Of a DNA stretch of 64,000 nucleotides, positions 23,901 to 33,446 are shown in pieces. Within the stretch, counting starts at the first letter, position 1. Every line of letters begins with the position of its first letter. Position numbers and translations under genes: made by a program. The notes beneath the pieces were generated by a model. The model did not search any database and was not told where the DNA came from. It saw only the letters and a list, made by a program, of their open reading frames with translations. The DNA comes from Neurospora tetraspora (taxonomy: Eukaryota; Ascomycota; Sordariomycetes; Sordariales; Sordariaceae): contig NW_026944387.1 of assembly GCF_033439725.1 (NCBI RefSeq), positions 434,001-498,000 of the forward strand, written 5' to 3'.

Positions 23901-25523
23901 GATCCTAAGGATACGGATGGACGGACAGCGCTGCATATGGCGGCAGAGAATGGGCATGAGGCGGTTGTTAAGCTGCTTCTCGATACTGGCAAGGTTGACG
24001 CAGATCCTAAAGATAGGGCTAAACGGACAGCGCTGCATATGGCGGCGAAGAATGGGCACGAGGCGGTTATTAAGCTACTTCTCGATACTGGCAAGGTTGA
24101 CGCAGATCCTGAGGATACGGATAGATGGACAGCGCTACATATGGCGGCAACGAATGGGCATAAGGCGGTTGTTAAGCTGCTTCTCGATAGTGGCAAGGTT
24201 GACGCAGATCCTAAGGATAGGGCTGAACAGACAGCGCTACATATGGCAGCGAAGAATGGGCACGAGGCGGTTGTTAAGCTACTTCTCGATACTGGCAAGG
24301 TTGACGCAGATGCTAAGAATAGGGCTGGACAGATAGCGCTGTATATGGCAGCGGAGAATGGGCATGAGGCGGTTGTTAAGCTGCTTCTCAATACTGGCAA
24401 GGTTGACGCAGATCCTAAGGATAGGGTTAGACGGACAGCGCTGTATATGGCGGCGAAGAATGGGCATGAGGCGGTTGTTAAACTGCTTCTCGATACTGGC
24501 AAGGTTGATGCAGATGCCCAGGACCGGGATGGACAGACAGCGCTATATATGGCGGCAGAAAATGGGCATGAGGCGGTTGTTAAGCTACTTCTCGATAGTG
24601 GCAAGGTTGACGCAGGTTCTAAGGATAAGGATGGACGGACAGCGCTGCATATGGCGGCAGAGAATGGGCACGAGGCGGTTGTTAAGCTACTTCTCGATAC
24701 TGGCAAGGTTGACGCAGATGCTCAGGACCAGTATGGATGGACAGCGCTACATATGGCGGCAGGGAAGGGACATGAAGCGGTTGTTAAGCTACTTCTCAAT
24801 ACTGGCAAGGTTGACGCAGATCCTAAGCACCTGCATGGATGGACAGCGCTGTATATGGCGGCGAAGAATGGGCATGAGGCGGTTGTTAAACTGCTTCTCG
24901 ATACTGGCAAGGTTGATGCAGATCCTAAGGATAAGGATGGAGATACAGCGCTGCATATGGCGGCAGTGAATGGGCATGAGGCGGTTGTTAAGCTGCTTCT
25001 CGATACTGGCAAGGTTGACGCAGATGCTAAGAATAGGAATGGATGGACAGCGCTGCATTGGGCGGCATATAATGGGCATGAGGCGGTTGTTAAGCTGCTT
25101 CTCGATACTGGCAAGGTTGATACAGGTTCTAAGGATACGAATGGATGGACAGCGTTGTATAAGGCGGCAGAGAATGGGCACGAGGCGGTTGTTAAGCTGC
25201 TTCTCGATACTGGCAAGGTTGACGCAGGTTCTAAGGATAAGGATGGACGGACAGCGCTATATAGGGCGGCAGAGAAGGGGCATCAGGCGGTTGTTAAGCT
25301 ACTTCTCGATACTGGCAAGGTTGACGCAGATCCTAAGCACTGGTATGGATGGACAGCTTTGTATATGGCGGCGAACAATGGGCACGAGGCGGTTGTTAAG
25401 CTGCTTCTCGATACTGGCAAGGTTGACGCAGGTTCTAAGGATAAGGATGGACGGACAGCGCTGCATATAGCGGCAACGAATGGGCATAAAGCGGTTGTTA
25501 AGCTACTCAGGCCTGCATCCTAA
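20906..25523 (+). CDS. HET-domain protein with about 24 near-identical ankyrin repeats
   Basis: Two exons, 20906-21946 and 22002-25523, with a 55-bp intron (GTAAGG..GCAG) that restores the family reading RIWVLQEVAAARHI. The product is 1520 residues. Residues 1-130 are basic and then Pro/Thr-rich with three imperfect APATGSI repeats. The HET domain begins near residue 207 (EALSYVWGS) and has IWIDAICINQ and DKVYALLGM. A helical linker (VAVKNLREETAVLERALRSM) precedes a C-terminal array of 34-residue ankyrin repeats of the form DTGKVDAD-x(5)-TALHMAA-x(2)-GHEAVVKLLL, encoded by 102-bp units nearly identical at DNA level. HET proteins trigger incompatibility cell death; the repeats are the likely recognition surface. 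The last repeat is cut short (VVKLLRPAS). The first three repeats are older and more diverged. Confidence 0.92.
23446..25510 (+). repeat. 102-bp tandem ankyrin-coding repeat array
   Basis: About 20 consecutive 102-bp units, each containing GCGGTTGTTAAGCT and CTTCTCGATACTGGCAAGGT almost unchanged. Differences concentrate in a five-codon window after DAD/DAG-x-K and at the TALHMAA and NGH positions. The high identity implies recent exchange between units and makes unit number prone to change and to assembly error. Confidence 0.9.
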
Positions 25524-25619
25524 GAGGCAGGCTTGGAGGACAACTCCACCTCCAGTCAGCTTTTCACAATCTTTCCTCCTGCAAGAATTGATCTTGATTT
25601 ACTCCCCAATCTTTATTAT

Positions 25620-26404
25620 TTACTCCCTATTCCTTCCTATCCTATTTTGAGTCCCCCTGGTCATCTTACATCTCAACAGCAACACTGGAGGGACCGCAAT
25701 GGCAATATCACGCAGAATGTATTCGTAGCAGTCAAAAGTGTTCCACAGAGTCGGCATTCTTGAGTCGACAAACATCAAACTTGGAGTGGAGTACTGAGTC
25801 GTCAACTTGCATCGCTATCCTCATAAGACTAGTGATGGTATCCCCAATACACCCACATAGTTCGTTCGATTCGGTGACGGTTTCCGAGTCTGCGGTTTCC
25901 AGCTCATTCTTTTTGATGTAGTCTGCAAATTCACTGTCTGAATCTTCGGAAGAGCTTATATCCATATCATCTGGTGGTGTGTTTATGGAACTCTTGACCC
26001 ATCTTCGCTGTTGCTGGGTGCCATTCAAAATCTGCATCACTGTGATGGTCAGCTGGGAATCGTCACACGTGAGTTTCTGGGGTCATTGAATACGAACAGT
26101 CTCCGAGGAATCTGTGAAGCTCGTCTAGTAGCCTCATGACCTCGCTGTACAGATCATCGCGCTGTGTTCTGGGTCCATCAAGACGGGGTCCAAGCAACCC
26201 GTTCAAGTCCGTCTTGTACAATTCCCTTATGGAAACGGTCCAAATCTCGAACCGGTAAAGTGAGTGTTTGACGGATTCGATGAGCGCTCCAAGCTCTGTA
26301 TCCGTTTCTGTGCCAACCACCATTTTCAGGCAGTCGTGGAGGAGGGTTTTGCATGCTTTAGCTCTCTGGCCAGTCCAGCCAGGAATTCCGATGTCGTGAG
26401 CCAT
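25620..26404 (-). pseudogene. Degenerate N-terminal fragment of a fungal regulatory-type protein
   Basis: The minus-strand frame from 26404 encodes about 110 residues with a helical pattern (ALIESVKHSLYRFEIWTVSIR, SEVMRLLDELHRFLG). It stops at a TGA near 26066, while the next frame continues without a break (QKLTCDDSQLTITVMQIL) through an acidic segment (MDISSSEDSDSEFADY) and ITSLMRIAMQVDD. A further shift is needed near 25732 to read on (FDCYEYILRDIAIAV). This order matches the N-terminal helical region I know from many fungal zinc-finger or ankyrin proteins of unknown function. The C-terminal domain is missing. It lies directly downstream of the HET gene, pointing towards it. No intron of acceptable size explains the breaks. 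Confidence 0.4.
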
Positions 26405-26987
26405 TTCTCGGTGAAGGTAGCTTTTGGCTTAAAGGACGTCGCCAATCCAACGAGAGAGAAGAGAATGTTTTGCGCCTTTCTGAGGCAGTGAAATAAGCTT
26501 TTGATAGCCGCCGTTGTCTGGCTTTGGCGAGCATTGGCAGTAAAAATGAGGAGGAGTAGTCGGGACCAACGCCGAATGACTTTGCGAGGCTGTCAGTCTC
26601 TCGTGACTCTCAACAAGCAATCCGTCACCCTTCGGTGTAACACACTCTCAGCTGAGTCGAGAGATAAGACCAGAGGCAGGTTACGGGAACAAGGGTGGTG
26701 AAGGGTGAGGGTAGTGACCAATTGAACTTCTTAGAAAGCGCCATCTTGGAAGTTGCACCTGCGTTGGAGTGGTTGGCGACGAGATCTTATTACGGCAGCG
26801 ACGTTCCAGCCTGCTTAATGTGCATGCACGCAGGCCGTTCCCTCAGTGAGGGGGTAGGTCCTCCCCTCAGACGAAACCAGACGTGGAGGCAAGACTCCCC
26901 CAGCCGAGTTTTCTTTCCTCCAAGTTCAATTGTCCCCTCGGTCATTCGTTCATTCAGTCAACTGCGCTCTGGGCCTCTCTTTCCATA
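26405..26987. other. Intergenic, no supported gene
   Basis: Divergent flank of two decayed genes. Short frames only. Confidence 0.45.
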
Positions 26988-27458
26988 ATGTCCGGTATCG
27001 AAGTTGCCGGACTTATAATCGGCATCATTCCGCTTTTGGTTACGACAATTGATCAGTGCCAGCAAGGCTATGAGTTTCTAGACGAATGGATTCACTTCCG
27101 GCGCGAGTTTTCCGAATTTTCCGAAACCGTCAGATGCCAGCGCTTACTTCTAAAGCAGCTGATCCGGAGGACTTTAGTATCGGTGACTGAGCCTGAGGAG
27201 ACCTCAGTTAGGATGCTAGGGAACCCTGGCTGTGACGACTGGAGAGATCCAGCTATCACTGAGAAGCTCAATAATAAGCTCCCCGGCGATGAAGAGTATG
27301 AGACATATTGTAAACTACTGTAGTCTATCCATAGGAAGCTTGAAAAGGTGACTCGTAACTGGCGTATGCTTGATGATCAAAGTTGTAGCCTGTGCATCAA
27401 CTGCTCCATATTTCTAGTCTGCCCTAAACTTTGTTTCCTTCTTCCTTTCTACAATTAA
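26988..27458 (+). pseudogene. Truncated gene of the fungal SGIEVAG (DUF7580-like) family, in-frame TAG
   Basis: The frame starts MSGIEVAGLIIGIIPLLVTT and continues with DEWIHFRREFSEFSE and SVRMLGNPGCDDWRDPAI, which I recognise as the N terminus of a widespread fungal family often near HET/NLR genes (DUF7580-like). A TAG at 27321-27323 interrupts the frame, but the same frame stays open for about 45 more codons (SIHRKLEKVTRNWRMLDD) as the family would. The remaining ~400 residues expected for the family are absent. So this is either a truncated pseudogene or, if the TAG is read through, still only a fragment. A CAG-to-TAG change fits RIP. Confidence 0.55.
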
Positions 27459-28246
27459 AATAACAAAATCAACCACCCTTTCTATCACCTTTCTAATCTC
27501 TACAGCTTGCCGATGACCTCATCGTAAGCTGCTATGATAGGCTCGTAGAGATGGTCTTCGTCTCCTGGGGGGGGGGGGGGGGGGGGGGGGGTGGTTCCCA
27601 GAAACCTCCATGGCCGTGGCCCCCTTCTCCAGGGTTCACTCGTCCTCCGTGGCCTGTCCCAATGTCCGTCCTTGCCGGCTGGCCTCTGTGTCCTGTCCCG
27701 AGGTCCGTGCCCGTTTCCGTGTCAGTCGTCCCGTTGCCGGCCGCCCGGGTGCCGTGCCGGAGTGCCCTCGCTGTGTTATCTCTCCCTCCTTGACCGGTCA
27801 GTGGCGCCCCACTACGACTTTTCTTCTGGAATTCGGTATAAGTAGTCTCGAGCTCCTTATTATGCCGGTTTGTCGTCTTATTGGTTCATTCTATCTTATC
27901 CTGGCGGTGTTATTGGTTCGAAGCGGTCAGACGGCCCTCAAGGTGCTTGTCGTCCCAAGTGCCAACCCCGCTTCGCCTTGTTTGCTCGTTCGAGAGTGTT
28001 CTTTTGTAGTCGAGATCGGTTTACTAGTAGTTGCGTAATCGCTTCTTTGGCTACCTGGCGACTGCGAATAACGTAAGTGCTATTGTAAGTCTGTGCTTCA
28101 GAATCTGTAGATGATCCTCCGCGTTAGTAATAAGAACCCTTCCCTCCCCCCTCCTCTTCCTCCCCTTCTCTCTCTTTTCATCGCCGCAGATAAACTTTTG
28201 CCCCGCGCCCTATCTGTCCAGTTCCTGTCCCAGTTCCTGTCCCAGT
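27459..28246. other. Upstream region with G25 tract
   Basis: It includes a run of 25 G at 27567-27591, then GC-rich sequence with open frames of unlikely composition. The last 120 bp before 28247 are CT-rich, as in many fungal promoters. Confidence 0.5.
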
Positions 28247-29291
28247 ATGGCCCTCGCCCTCACTCCCGTCGAGCGCCTCACGCATGCGCGCTGCCGCGCC
28301 GCGGGCATTCCCTCCGACAGCCCGGAGTCGTAAGTCATCCTTATGGTTATGCCCGTTCGTACCGCTAATTTGTTCCGTAGTGCTGCTCGCCTGCCGCCCT
28401 GCGCGACTTGCACTCTCAGTTTCGCGCGGGCTGCCTCCGACTTGGGCGGCCCCGATGTGGCCGAAGACACTATCCTCCGGGAGATTGCGAGCGACTTTTC
28501 CTGTTTCGTGAAGCGTGAGTATACCCTAATTCAGTTTTCTTTCACTTACTAACATCCGTTTCCTAGGCGATGCTTTCCGTGCTACCGCCTCCTGCGAGCA
28601 AACCCGCAAGGCTCGTATCTGCGATCTGCCCCCTGACCTGGCACCCTTCGGAACCCGGCTGTAGGACAGCTTTGCGTCCTGGGAGTTAGCCGAGTTTGAT
28701 GACTGCGACGCAGAGGAGACGGCCACCCAGAAGCAGGCTCTCATTACTGCCGCTGCCGACCTTTGGGAGGCGTATTCCGAATACCACATTAAGCACAATG
28801 ATCTTTCGGACAATCCCACGCCCAAGGCTGTCCTGACTTGGACTACCGGCAAGCTCACCACTGAGGGTTGGCGCGTCCCTGCGCACCTTGCTCGCTTGCA
28901 CAAGGCGGCCTTGATGCCCTCCCTCGGCCTCGCTGCTGACGATGCTCCCGGTACTCCCGACGCCCCTGATGCCCCCGCCCCGGTTTCTGGCGTTGCCGAC
29001 ATTAATACCCTCATTTTCCGCAACCTCCTCGCTACTCGCCTTGCTGGCATCGAGAACAAGATTGGCGAGATGAATACTACCATCACCTCCTCTTCCCAGG
29101 ATCAAGCGGCGTTCTTCACGAACATGGTTGCGTCTGTTCGGGACTTAACCTTAGATGTTAAGAAAGAGATGTCTGAGATGGCCGCTGCCCTCCGTGTCCT
29201 GCAGGGCAAAGTAGAGGCGCTTTGCGAGGCTCAGGCGGAGGCTACTGATACGTCTATGGCGGAGGCTGCTGATTCTACCGGTGAGAAGTGA
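28247..29291 (+). CDS. Paralogue 1: three-exon gene with in-frame TAG, Cys motif and coiled coil
   Basis: Exons are 28247-28329, 28381-28514 and 28567-29291, with introns GTAAGT..GTAG and GTGAGT..CTAG. They encode 314 codons ending in TGA, with TAG at codon 105 (28662-28664). Exon 1 is 83 nt and intron phases are 2 and 1, as in the locus at 36776. Shared residues include R-x-PPCA, ARAAS, C-x2-T-x3-R-x-CD-x-PP. The TAG falls nine residues after PP in both. After it the frame stays open for 208 codons of ordinary composition, ending in an Ala/Pro linker and a helical stretch (RLAGIENKIGEMNTTI, EMAAALRVLQGKVEAL). The only upstream donor that could remove the TAG leaves a frame with an early stop. 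Function is unknown. It may be a pseudogene, or it may need amber readthrough. Confidence 0.6.
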
Positions 29292-29303
29292 CCTAAGTTT
29301 GCG

Positions 29304-29374
29304 TTTCGATAGGCGCTATGGTAGCGCGCAGGGGTGAAGCCTCTGAGGAGCGGGTTCGATTCCCGTATCGAAGA
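29304..29374 (+). tRNA. tRNA-like cloverleaf, anticodon GAA
   Basis: It starts 12 nt after the stop of paralogue 1. The acceptor stem TTTCGAT pairs with ATCGAAG (one G-T). D arm GCGC-TATGGTA-GCGC, anticodon arm CAGGG-GTGAAGC-CTCTG with T33 and anticodon GAA at 29336-29338, four-base variable loop, T arm GCGGG-TTCGATT-CCCGT. The B box GGTTCGATTCC matches consensus. A T5 run at 29388-29392 could end Pol III transcription. Position 8 is A rather than T, so it is not a standard nuclear tRNA-Phe. It may be a tRNA-derived element. Confidence 0.6.
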
Positions 29375-29711
29375 TAAGCGACTTGGGTTTTTGGTAATGA
29401 TTAGTAGAGTATTATACCTAGGCAAGTCTCTGGCTGGCCCGGGCTCGTATTTGCCTCTTCTGTGAGCTGTGGTTGGGAAAGGCGAATGATTTGGGTTTCA
29501 ATTAGAAATTAATAGTGGTGGGAATGGGGATACTGCCCTACGATAGCTAGTCTCGTCAATATCACGCCTCCAACTTTCTCGCTTTTATTCCTGCAATGCG
29601 CTCTCTGTTCGATCTGGATAGAGGTAACGTACAACTCCGTGCCTAGTGCCAGCTATCATCTTCTCTACTTTTAATTAAAAACAAACCAAAGATACAGTGG
29701 GAACAAGAAGA
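29375..29711. other. Intergenic
   Basis: Flank between the tRNA-like sequence and a small interrupted frame. Nothing else is visible. Confidence 0.4.
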
Positions 29712-30059
29712 ATGTGCAAACGTCGGCGCACAAGTGAACCCCCGTCTCCCTCAACCACCGACAAGCGCATTCTCACTGCCTTAGCTCAACTAGCCAAGAG
29801 CTACGCCGATTAGCAAAGTCGCCTCAAACACCTTGAAAAGATGATGGCCGACTCTGTTCGGGGCGAACACTGTCTTCCATGCCGATACGATACGGAGGAA
29901 ATGGAGCACATCGTCGGTCATGTGGAAGATAAAATCGACACTGACATGGAGAATGTGCGATTTGAGTTGGAGGACAACTTGTTTGGCGAGACGCAGCAGC
30001 TTGTGGTGGAGAAGGCGGAGGAGCAGCAGTCGCAGTTGTGGGCCGATATGCGACAGTAA
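29712..30059 (+). pseudogene. Small coiled-coil frame with one in-frame TAG
   Basis: ATG at 29712 opens a 115-codon frame closed by TAA (30057-30059) and interrupted once, by TAG at codon 34 (29811-29813). The residues on both sides look continuous (ALAQLAKSYAD, then QSRLKHLEKMMADSV), and the second part is helical and acidic (EMEHIVGHVEDKIDTDMENV). Translation could also begin at ATG 29841. No family is recognised. Confidence 0.35.
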
Positions 30060-30169
30060 TAACCTCTATGCTGTGATGAAGTGTTTTGTGGCCAAATTTA
30101 CTAAGTACCTAGCTACTCTAGCTGGCCTCCTCTACCCTACCCTCTGAAGGTAGCGGCGTATTTGTTTTC

Positions 30170-31039
30170 TTGTGTGGTAGGACCTCTTGGCCCAACTCAA
30201 GTCTGGATCATACGTCGACTCTCGATACAGTTAACAACTTGGGCAGCCTCTACGCGGATCAGGGCCGACTAAAGGAGGCTGAAGTGATGTGTCAACGGGC
30301 GCTGTCTGGTTATTCAGCAGCCTTAGGCTCGTCCCACGCGAAATCTCTTCTTGTCATAGAAAATATATGTTACGAACTTTAAGCGAATAACACGGGCCAA
30401 CCCAAGCCACCGGTGAGCCAGCGGCTCACGGTGGGGCAATGTAACCATTGCAAGGTCCGACACCAGGATCAGACAAGGAGGGCTCACGAGCAAGGCTCAC
30501 GGCTGGTGAGCCAGCTCACGACGGGTGAGCCATCGCCAGTGAGCCAGTCTACATGAACGGACAAGGCATGTATAAGAACCCCGAGAATCCTCGACACTAG
30601 ATAGTTCTGCAGTAGTCAACAGAATATTATCACTCAGACTAGTATAACGCTACCATACTTGTCGTGAACCTTTTGGCTTCACCGAACGTCTTCTGATAGT
30701 CTTCACCTTCAGCTATCCCATTTAGGCAGGTCAGACTGCCGTTCGTCACAATATAGCATCTTTACAACTTGCAAAAGGTAGCGTCTCCCTGCAAGAACTA
30801 ATAGTTAAGTTTGCTAACATTTACAACTACGTTCATCATTAGAAATCGAATCGTCGTTCAATTATTCTTCGGCAGATGAAATTACCTCCACGATAGTGGA
30901 AGCTCCGCTTCAATTAGGTTCATCAGCCGCAACTAAGACGTCGTTGAAGAGGAGGCGCTCAAAAATTGGGAATAACTTACGAGATAAGATACGCAGAACC
31001 TCTACGAGAACTACGCCATCTAAATCGACGGAAGGCTGA
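30170..31039 (+). pseudogene. 3' part of an NLR-type TPR gene split by a solo LTR
   Basis: The frame carries a kinesin-light-chain type TPR (DHTSTLDTVNNLGSLYADQG, then RLKEAEVMCQRALSGY), typical of the C-terminal repeats of fungal NB-ARC/NACHT proteins. It runs to 30367, where a 383-bp solo LTR with a 5-bp duplication interrupts it. Past the LTR the frame resumes at 30756 (ASLQLAK), then a probable intron 30778-30842 (GTAGCG donor, TGCTAAC branch, TTAG acceptor), and a basic tail (KTSLKRRRSKIGNNLRDKIR) ending at TGA 31037-31039. The 5' part of the gene (nucleotide-binding domain) is absent. Confidence 0.65.
30368..30750. mobile_element. Solo LTR, 383 bp, TSD ATATA
   Basis: The element begins TGTTACGAAC and ends GTTCGTCACA, which are inverted repeats of each other with one mismatch. 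It is flanked on both sides by ATATA (30363-30367 and 30751-30755). Inside are several GTGAGCCAGC-type direct repeats and a TATA-like GTATAAGAACC. No internal retrotransposon sequence adjoins it, so it is a recombination remnant. Confidence 0.88.
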
Positions 31040-31088
31040 ACATAAAGTTGGAATTGCGTTGTAGTAAGGTGACTTAGCTGTTACGCAA

Positions 31089-31352
31089 TGTAATGACTTT
31101 TACAAGTTCACTACTTCGGGCCTGGGTTAAAAAGGCCCGTCAAGTCTTGAAGATCTAATTGTCGAAGTGAACGGAGTGGATCTAAATATGAGTGTACAAG
31201 AGGATAAAAGAATAGTAGTGGTGAACTTGTTAATTGAAGAAGAAAAAAAGGGAAGAAAGAAAGGGTGGGGGAATCCCCCGATATATGTACATGAGTGATC
31301 CATGTGTGGATCGATACACTAAATACTAACAAAGATATCCATCTTCCTCAAC
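31089..31352 (-). mobile_element. Possible LTR remnant
   Basis: Read on the minus strand it starts TGTTGAGGAAGATGG and ends GTCATTACA, followed by a possible primer-binding stretch. No target-site duplication was found. Weak call from end structure alone. Confidence 0.3.
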
Positions 31353-31647
31353 AATGGGAGACGGACGGAGCGCGTAGAACTTCTTCCTTTTTTCTCGTTT
31401 TCCCCAGCTTGGTCTCACGCATAGCAGTTGGTTTTCAGGCCCAAGCCCTGTCTTTTCACGCGCCCAACCTACGGCTCCGTGACACTACTCAATTCTCATG
31501 ACATACATCACCATCGTTATCCTGGTCCCCGTCGGCCAGCCACTCTGGTTGTGCCCATCGTCACTATTGTTATCCGTCAACTTGATCTCGCTAGTGTTCC
31601 AATTCTGAGCGCTCGTCAGCGGACCCACGCTCTCCCTGCTTCCCGAA

Positions 31648-32425
31648 ATGCTCCTCTTCACGTCTTTCCCCTCTCCTCTCTCCACGTCCGCCCTAAGGGC
31701 AAAGAAGTTGCAGCAATACGAGCGACTCGGTTGGCAACCACCCAAAAGGAAGGGAAAAAAGGATCGGTTCATTTCAACCATATTCCGCGAACCCGAGGCC
31801 CTTCGAGCTATCCTTTCCACGAATGACCACCCCCTTTCGGGCTCCACAATCTTGACAGACGGGAGAAAGTTGACAATACTACAGGAGGTTGTCACTACGA
31901 GTCTTGGCGTTCCCGGTCCAGAATTCTACCTGTGGCTTCATCGCCTCTTATGGGTCGGCCGTCCCGCAGATGATGGCAGTAAGCGGGTGGAAAGACGAAG
32001 GGGAGTCATCGACGCAAGGAGTCCTTCCCAATACAAAATTGACCGCTCTAGTCCGATACGCCTGTCAGGTCATGGAGTTCAAACTATATATGCAACCCTA
32101 CGACTGTCCGGGAGAGAGTGTATGAGATGGATCACGAATGATGGGAATGATGTTGATTGAGGGACCCAGCTAACTGAGGCTGGAAGGGATCGCCAGCTAT
32201 ATAGAGCTGGCGATACAAAGAGGAGGAAGGTCTGCAAAGGAGGGGATTCTGGGAAGTGCCAGAACCGCTGTCAAAGAGGGTGCCTGCAGGGCAAAGGACT
32301 AGCGGTCTGTGCAGCAAACGCCCAGAATCTTCTCACAGAGTGTCGTTCCCCCGGAGCATATTAGGAGGTACATGGCATCACAGTACGTTCCCTATCAATG
32401 TGCTTTTAACTTATTACCCCTCTAC
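31648..32425 (+). pseudogene. Broken hypothetical reading frame interrupted by a solo LTR
   Basis: A frame from 31648 (KKLQQYERLGWQPPKRKGKK) gives way near 31889 to another frame with protein-like composition (STCGFIASYGSAVPQMM, LVRYACQVMEFKLYMQPYD). That frame meets the 217-bp LTR at 32121. Skipping the LTR and one TSD copy keeps it open for 28 more codons, which alone is weak support. I recognise no family. Confidence 0.25.
32121..32337 (+). mobile_element. Solo LTR family 2, copy 1, 217 bp, TSD GAGTG
   Basis: It begins TATGAGATGG and ends TTCTCACA and is flanked by GAGTG on both sides (32116-32120, 32338-32342). The second copy at 45350-45566 is the same length and inverted. The ends fit TG..CA with the first G changed to A. 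A perfect 10-bp palindrome (ATCGCCAGCT..AGCTGGCGAT) surrounds ATATAG. Confidence 0.85.
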
Positions 32426-33235
32426 TAACTCGTGCTAGTGTTGAAAAGCAATTGTCAACGGCGTGGGTGCTGAAGTTGCTCTAAGACTTTCTGCAGACCA
32501 GCGACTTGGCTCGCATGACTGAGCTGAAACAAGTCGAACTACCCTCCGAGCGGTCTAAGGCCAAGATCTTCCTCAACCACAGTTTATGCGGTAGGTAAGT
32601 CTGCTTCCCACTCTCGTTCCTGACAAAATTGTTGAGACCCAGTTGGCTTGCCGCAAGGTCGTAAGAATAAACCGAATACGTTACGGTCAGTATATTATAT
32701 AAGCTAAACGCGTCGTATGATTTTTCTTCCCGCGTCTGCTTCCAGTTATCATGCAATGTGTTGGAACCGGAGCTTCTATGTCGCCTGTATCCCTAGCGGC
32801 TGCTTTCAAGTTGCTTCATCGCACTGAAGGTCTGTCACACGGACATCGCCAACAGTCCAGGGTCAGGGTTGCAAGGCCTAGCAGAGCCTCGACGCTTGGC
32901 ATCAGCCTCGAGATGGCCGGGGGCCTCCTCAGAGATGTCCGGAGGCCTCCGGCCGCAACACTCACCTCGGCCGGACTCTCGGCCACCGGTACTGCTTACC
33001 CGAACTTCTCTCGATGCCACCGGGCTAGAGAGCCAACCACGGAAGTGCCGAAGACACTGAAAGATCACCACAAGACAATCCTAGTCATCCTAGGAATAAC
33101 CACAACCAACCAAGCAAGGAGCAGGGTGCCCGGATGAAGGACGGCGCTAGAAGGAAGATAGGGAATGGATGAAGGCATTCCGAAAGATCCACATGTACAC
33201 AGACTGCTAGACAAATGCTTTGAAGCCTCAGGTGA
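32426..33235. other. No supported gene
   Basis: Mixed sequence with fragments of open frames (for example SERSKAKIFLNHSL near 32550) but no gene I can support. Confidence 0.35.
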
Positions 33236-33405
33236 CAAGGCTCGATACGTACCTCAAGTACGTACCGATTCCCTTTGGCATAAGAAGGCCTTGAAGCCCG
33301 GCCTTCTCATGGAGGTCGAAAGGGATCAACAAGGCCTTCGAGACCAAAGAAGTTTATCAGCTGAATTGAACTACTGTTCCAAGCCCAGAATACTGCCCTT
33401 GTCAC
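33236..33405 (+). repeat. Dispersed repeat, copy B
   Basis: Matches 13765-13925 (see that entry). Here the sequence is part of an uninterrupted 93-codon frame (33165-33446), but the two copies read in different frames, which argues against a conserved protein. Confidence 0.6.
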
Positions 33406-33446
33406 AAGGTCCTATGGCTAGTGTAGGTTGCAACACCAAAAGATAG

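Noticed and set aside
23498-25487. Repetitive frames overlapping the ankyrin array on both strands (up to 334 codons)
   Set aside because: They arise because a 102-bp unit stays open in several frames; only the ankyrin frame has a known fold and links to the HET domain.
28627-28664. An extra intron using the TAG of paralogue 1 as acceptor
   Set aside because: The only plausible donor (GTATCT) leaves a phase that hits a stop a dozen codons later, and the skipped segment contains the CD-x-PP motif conserved in the paralogue.
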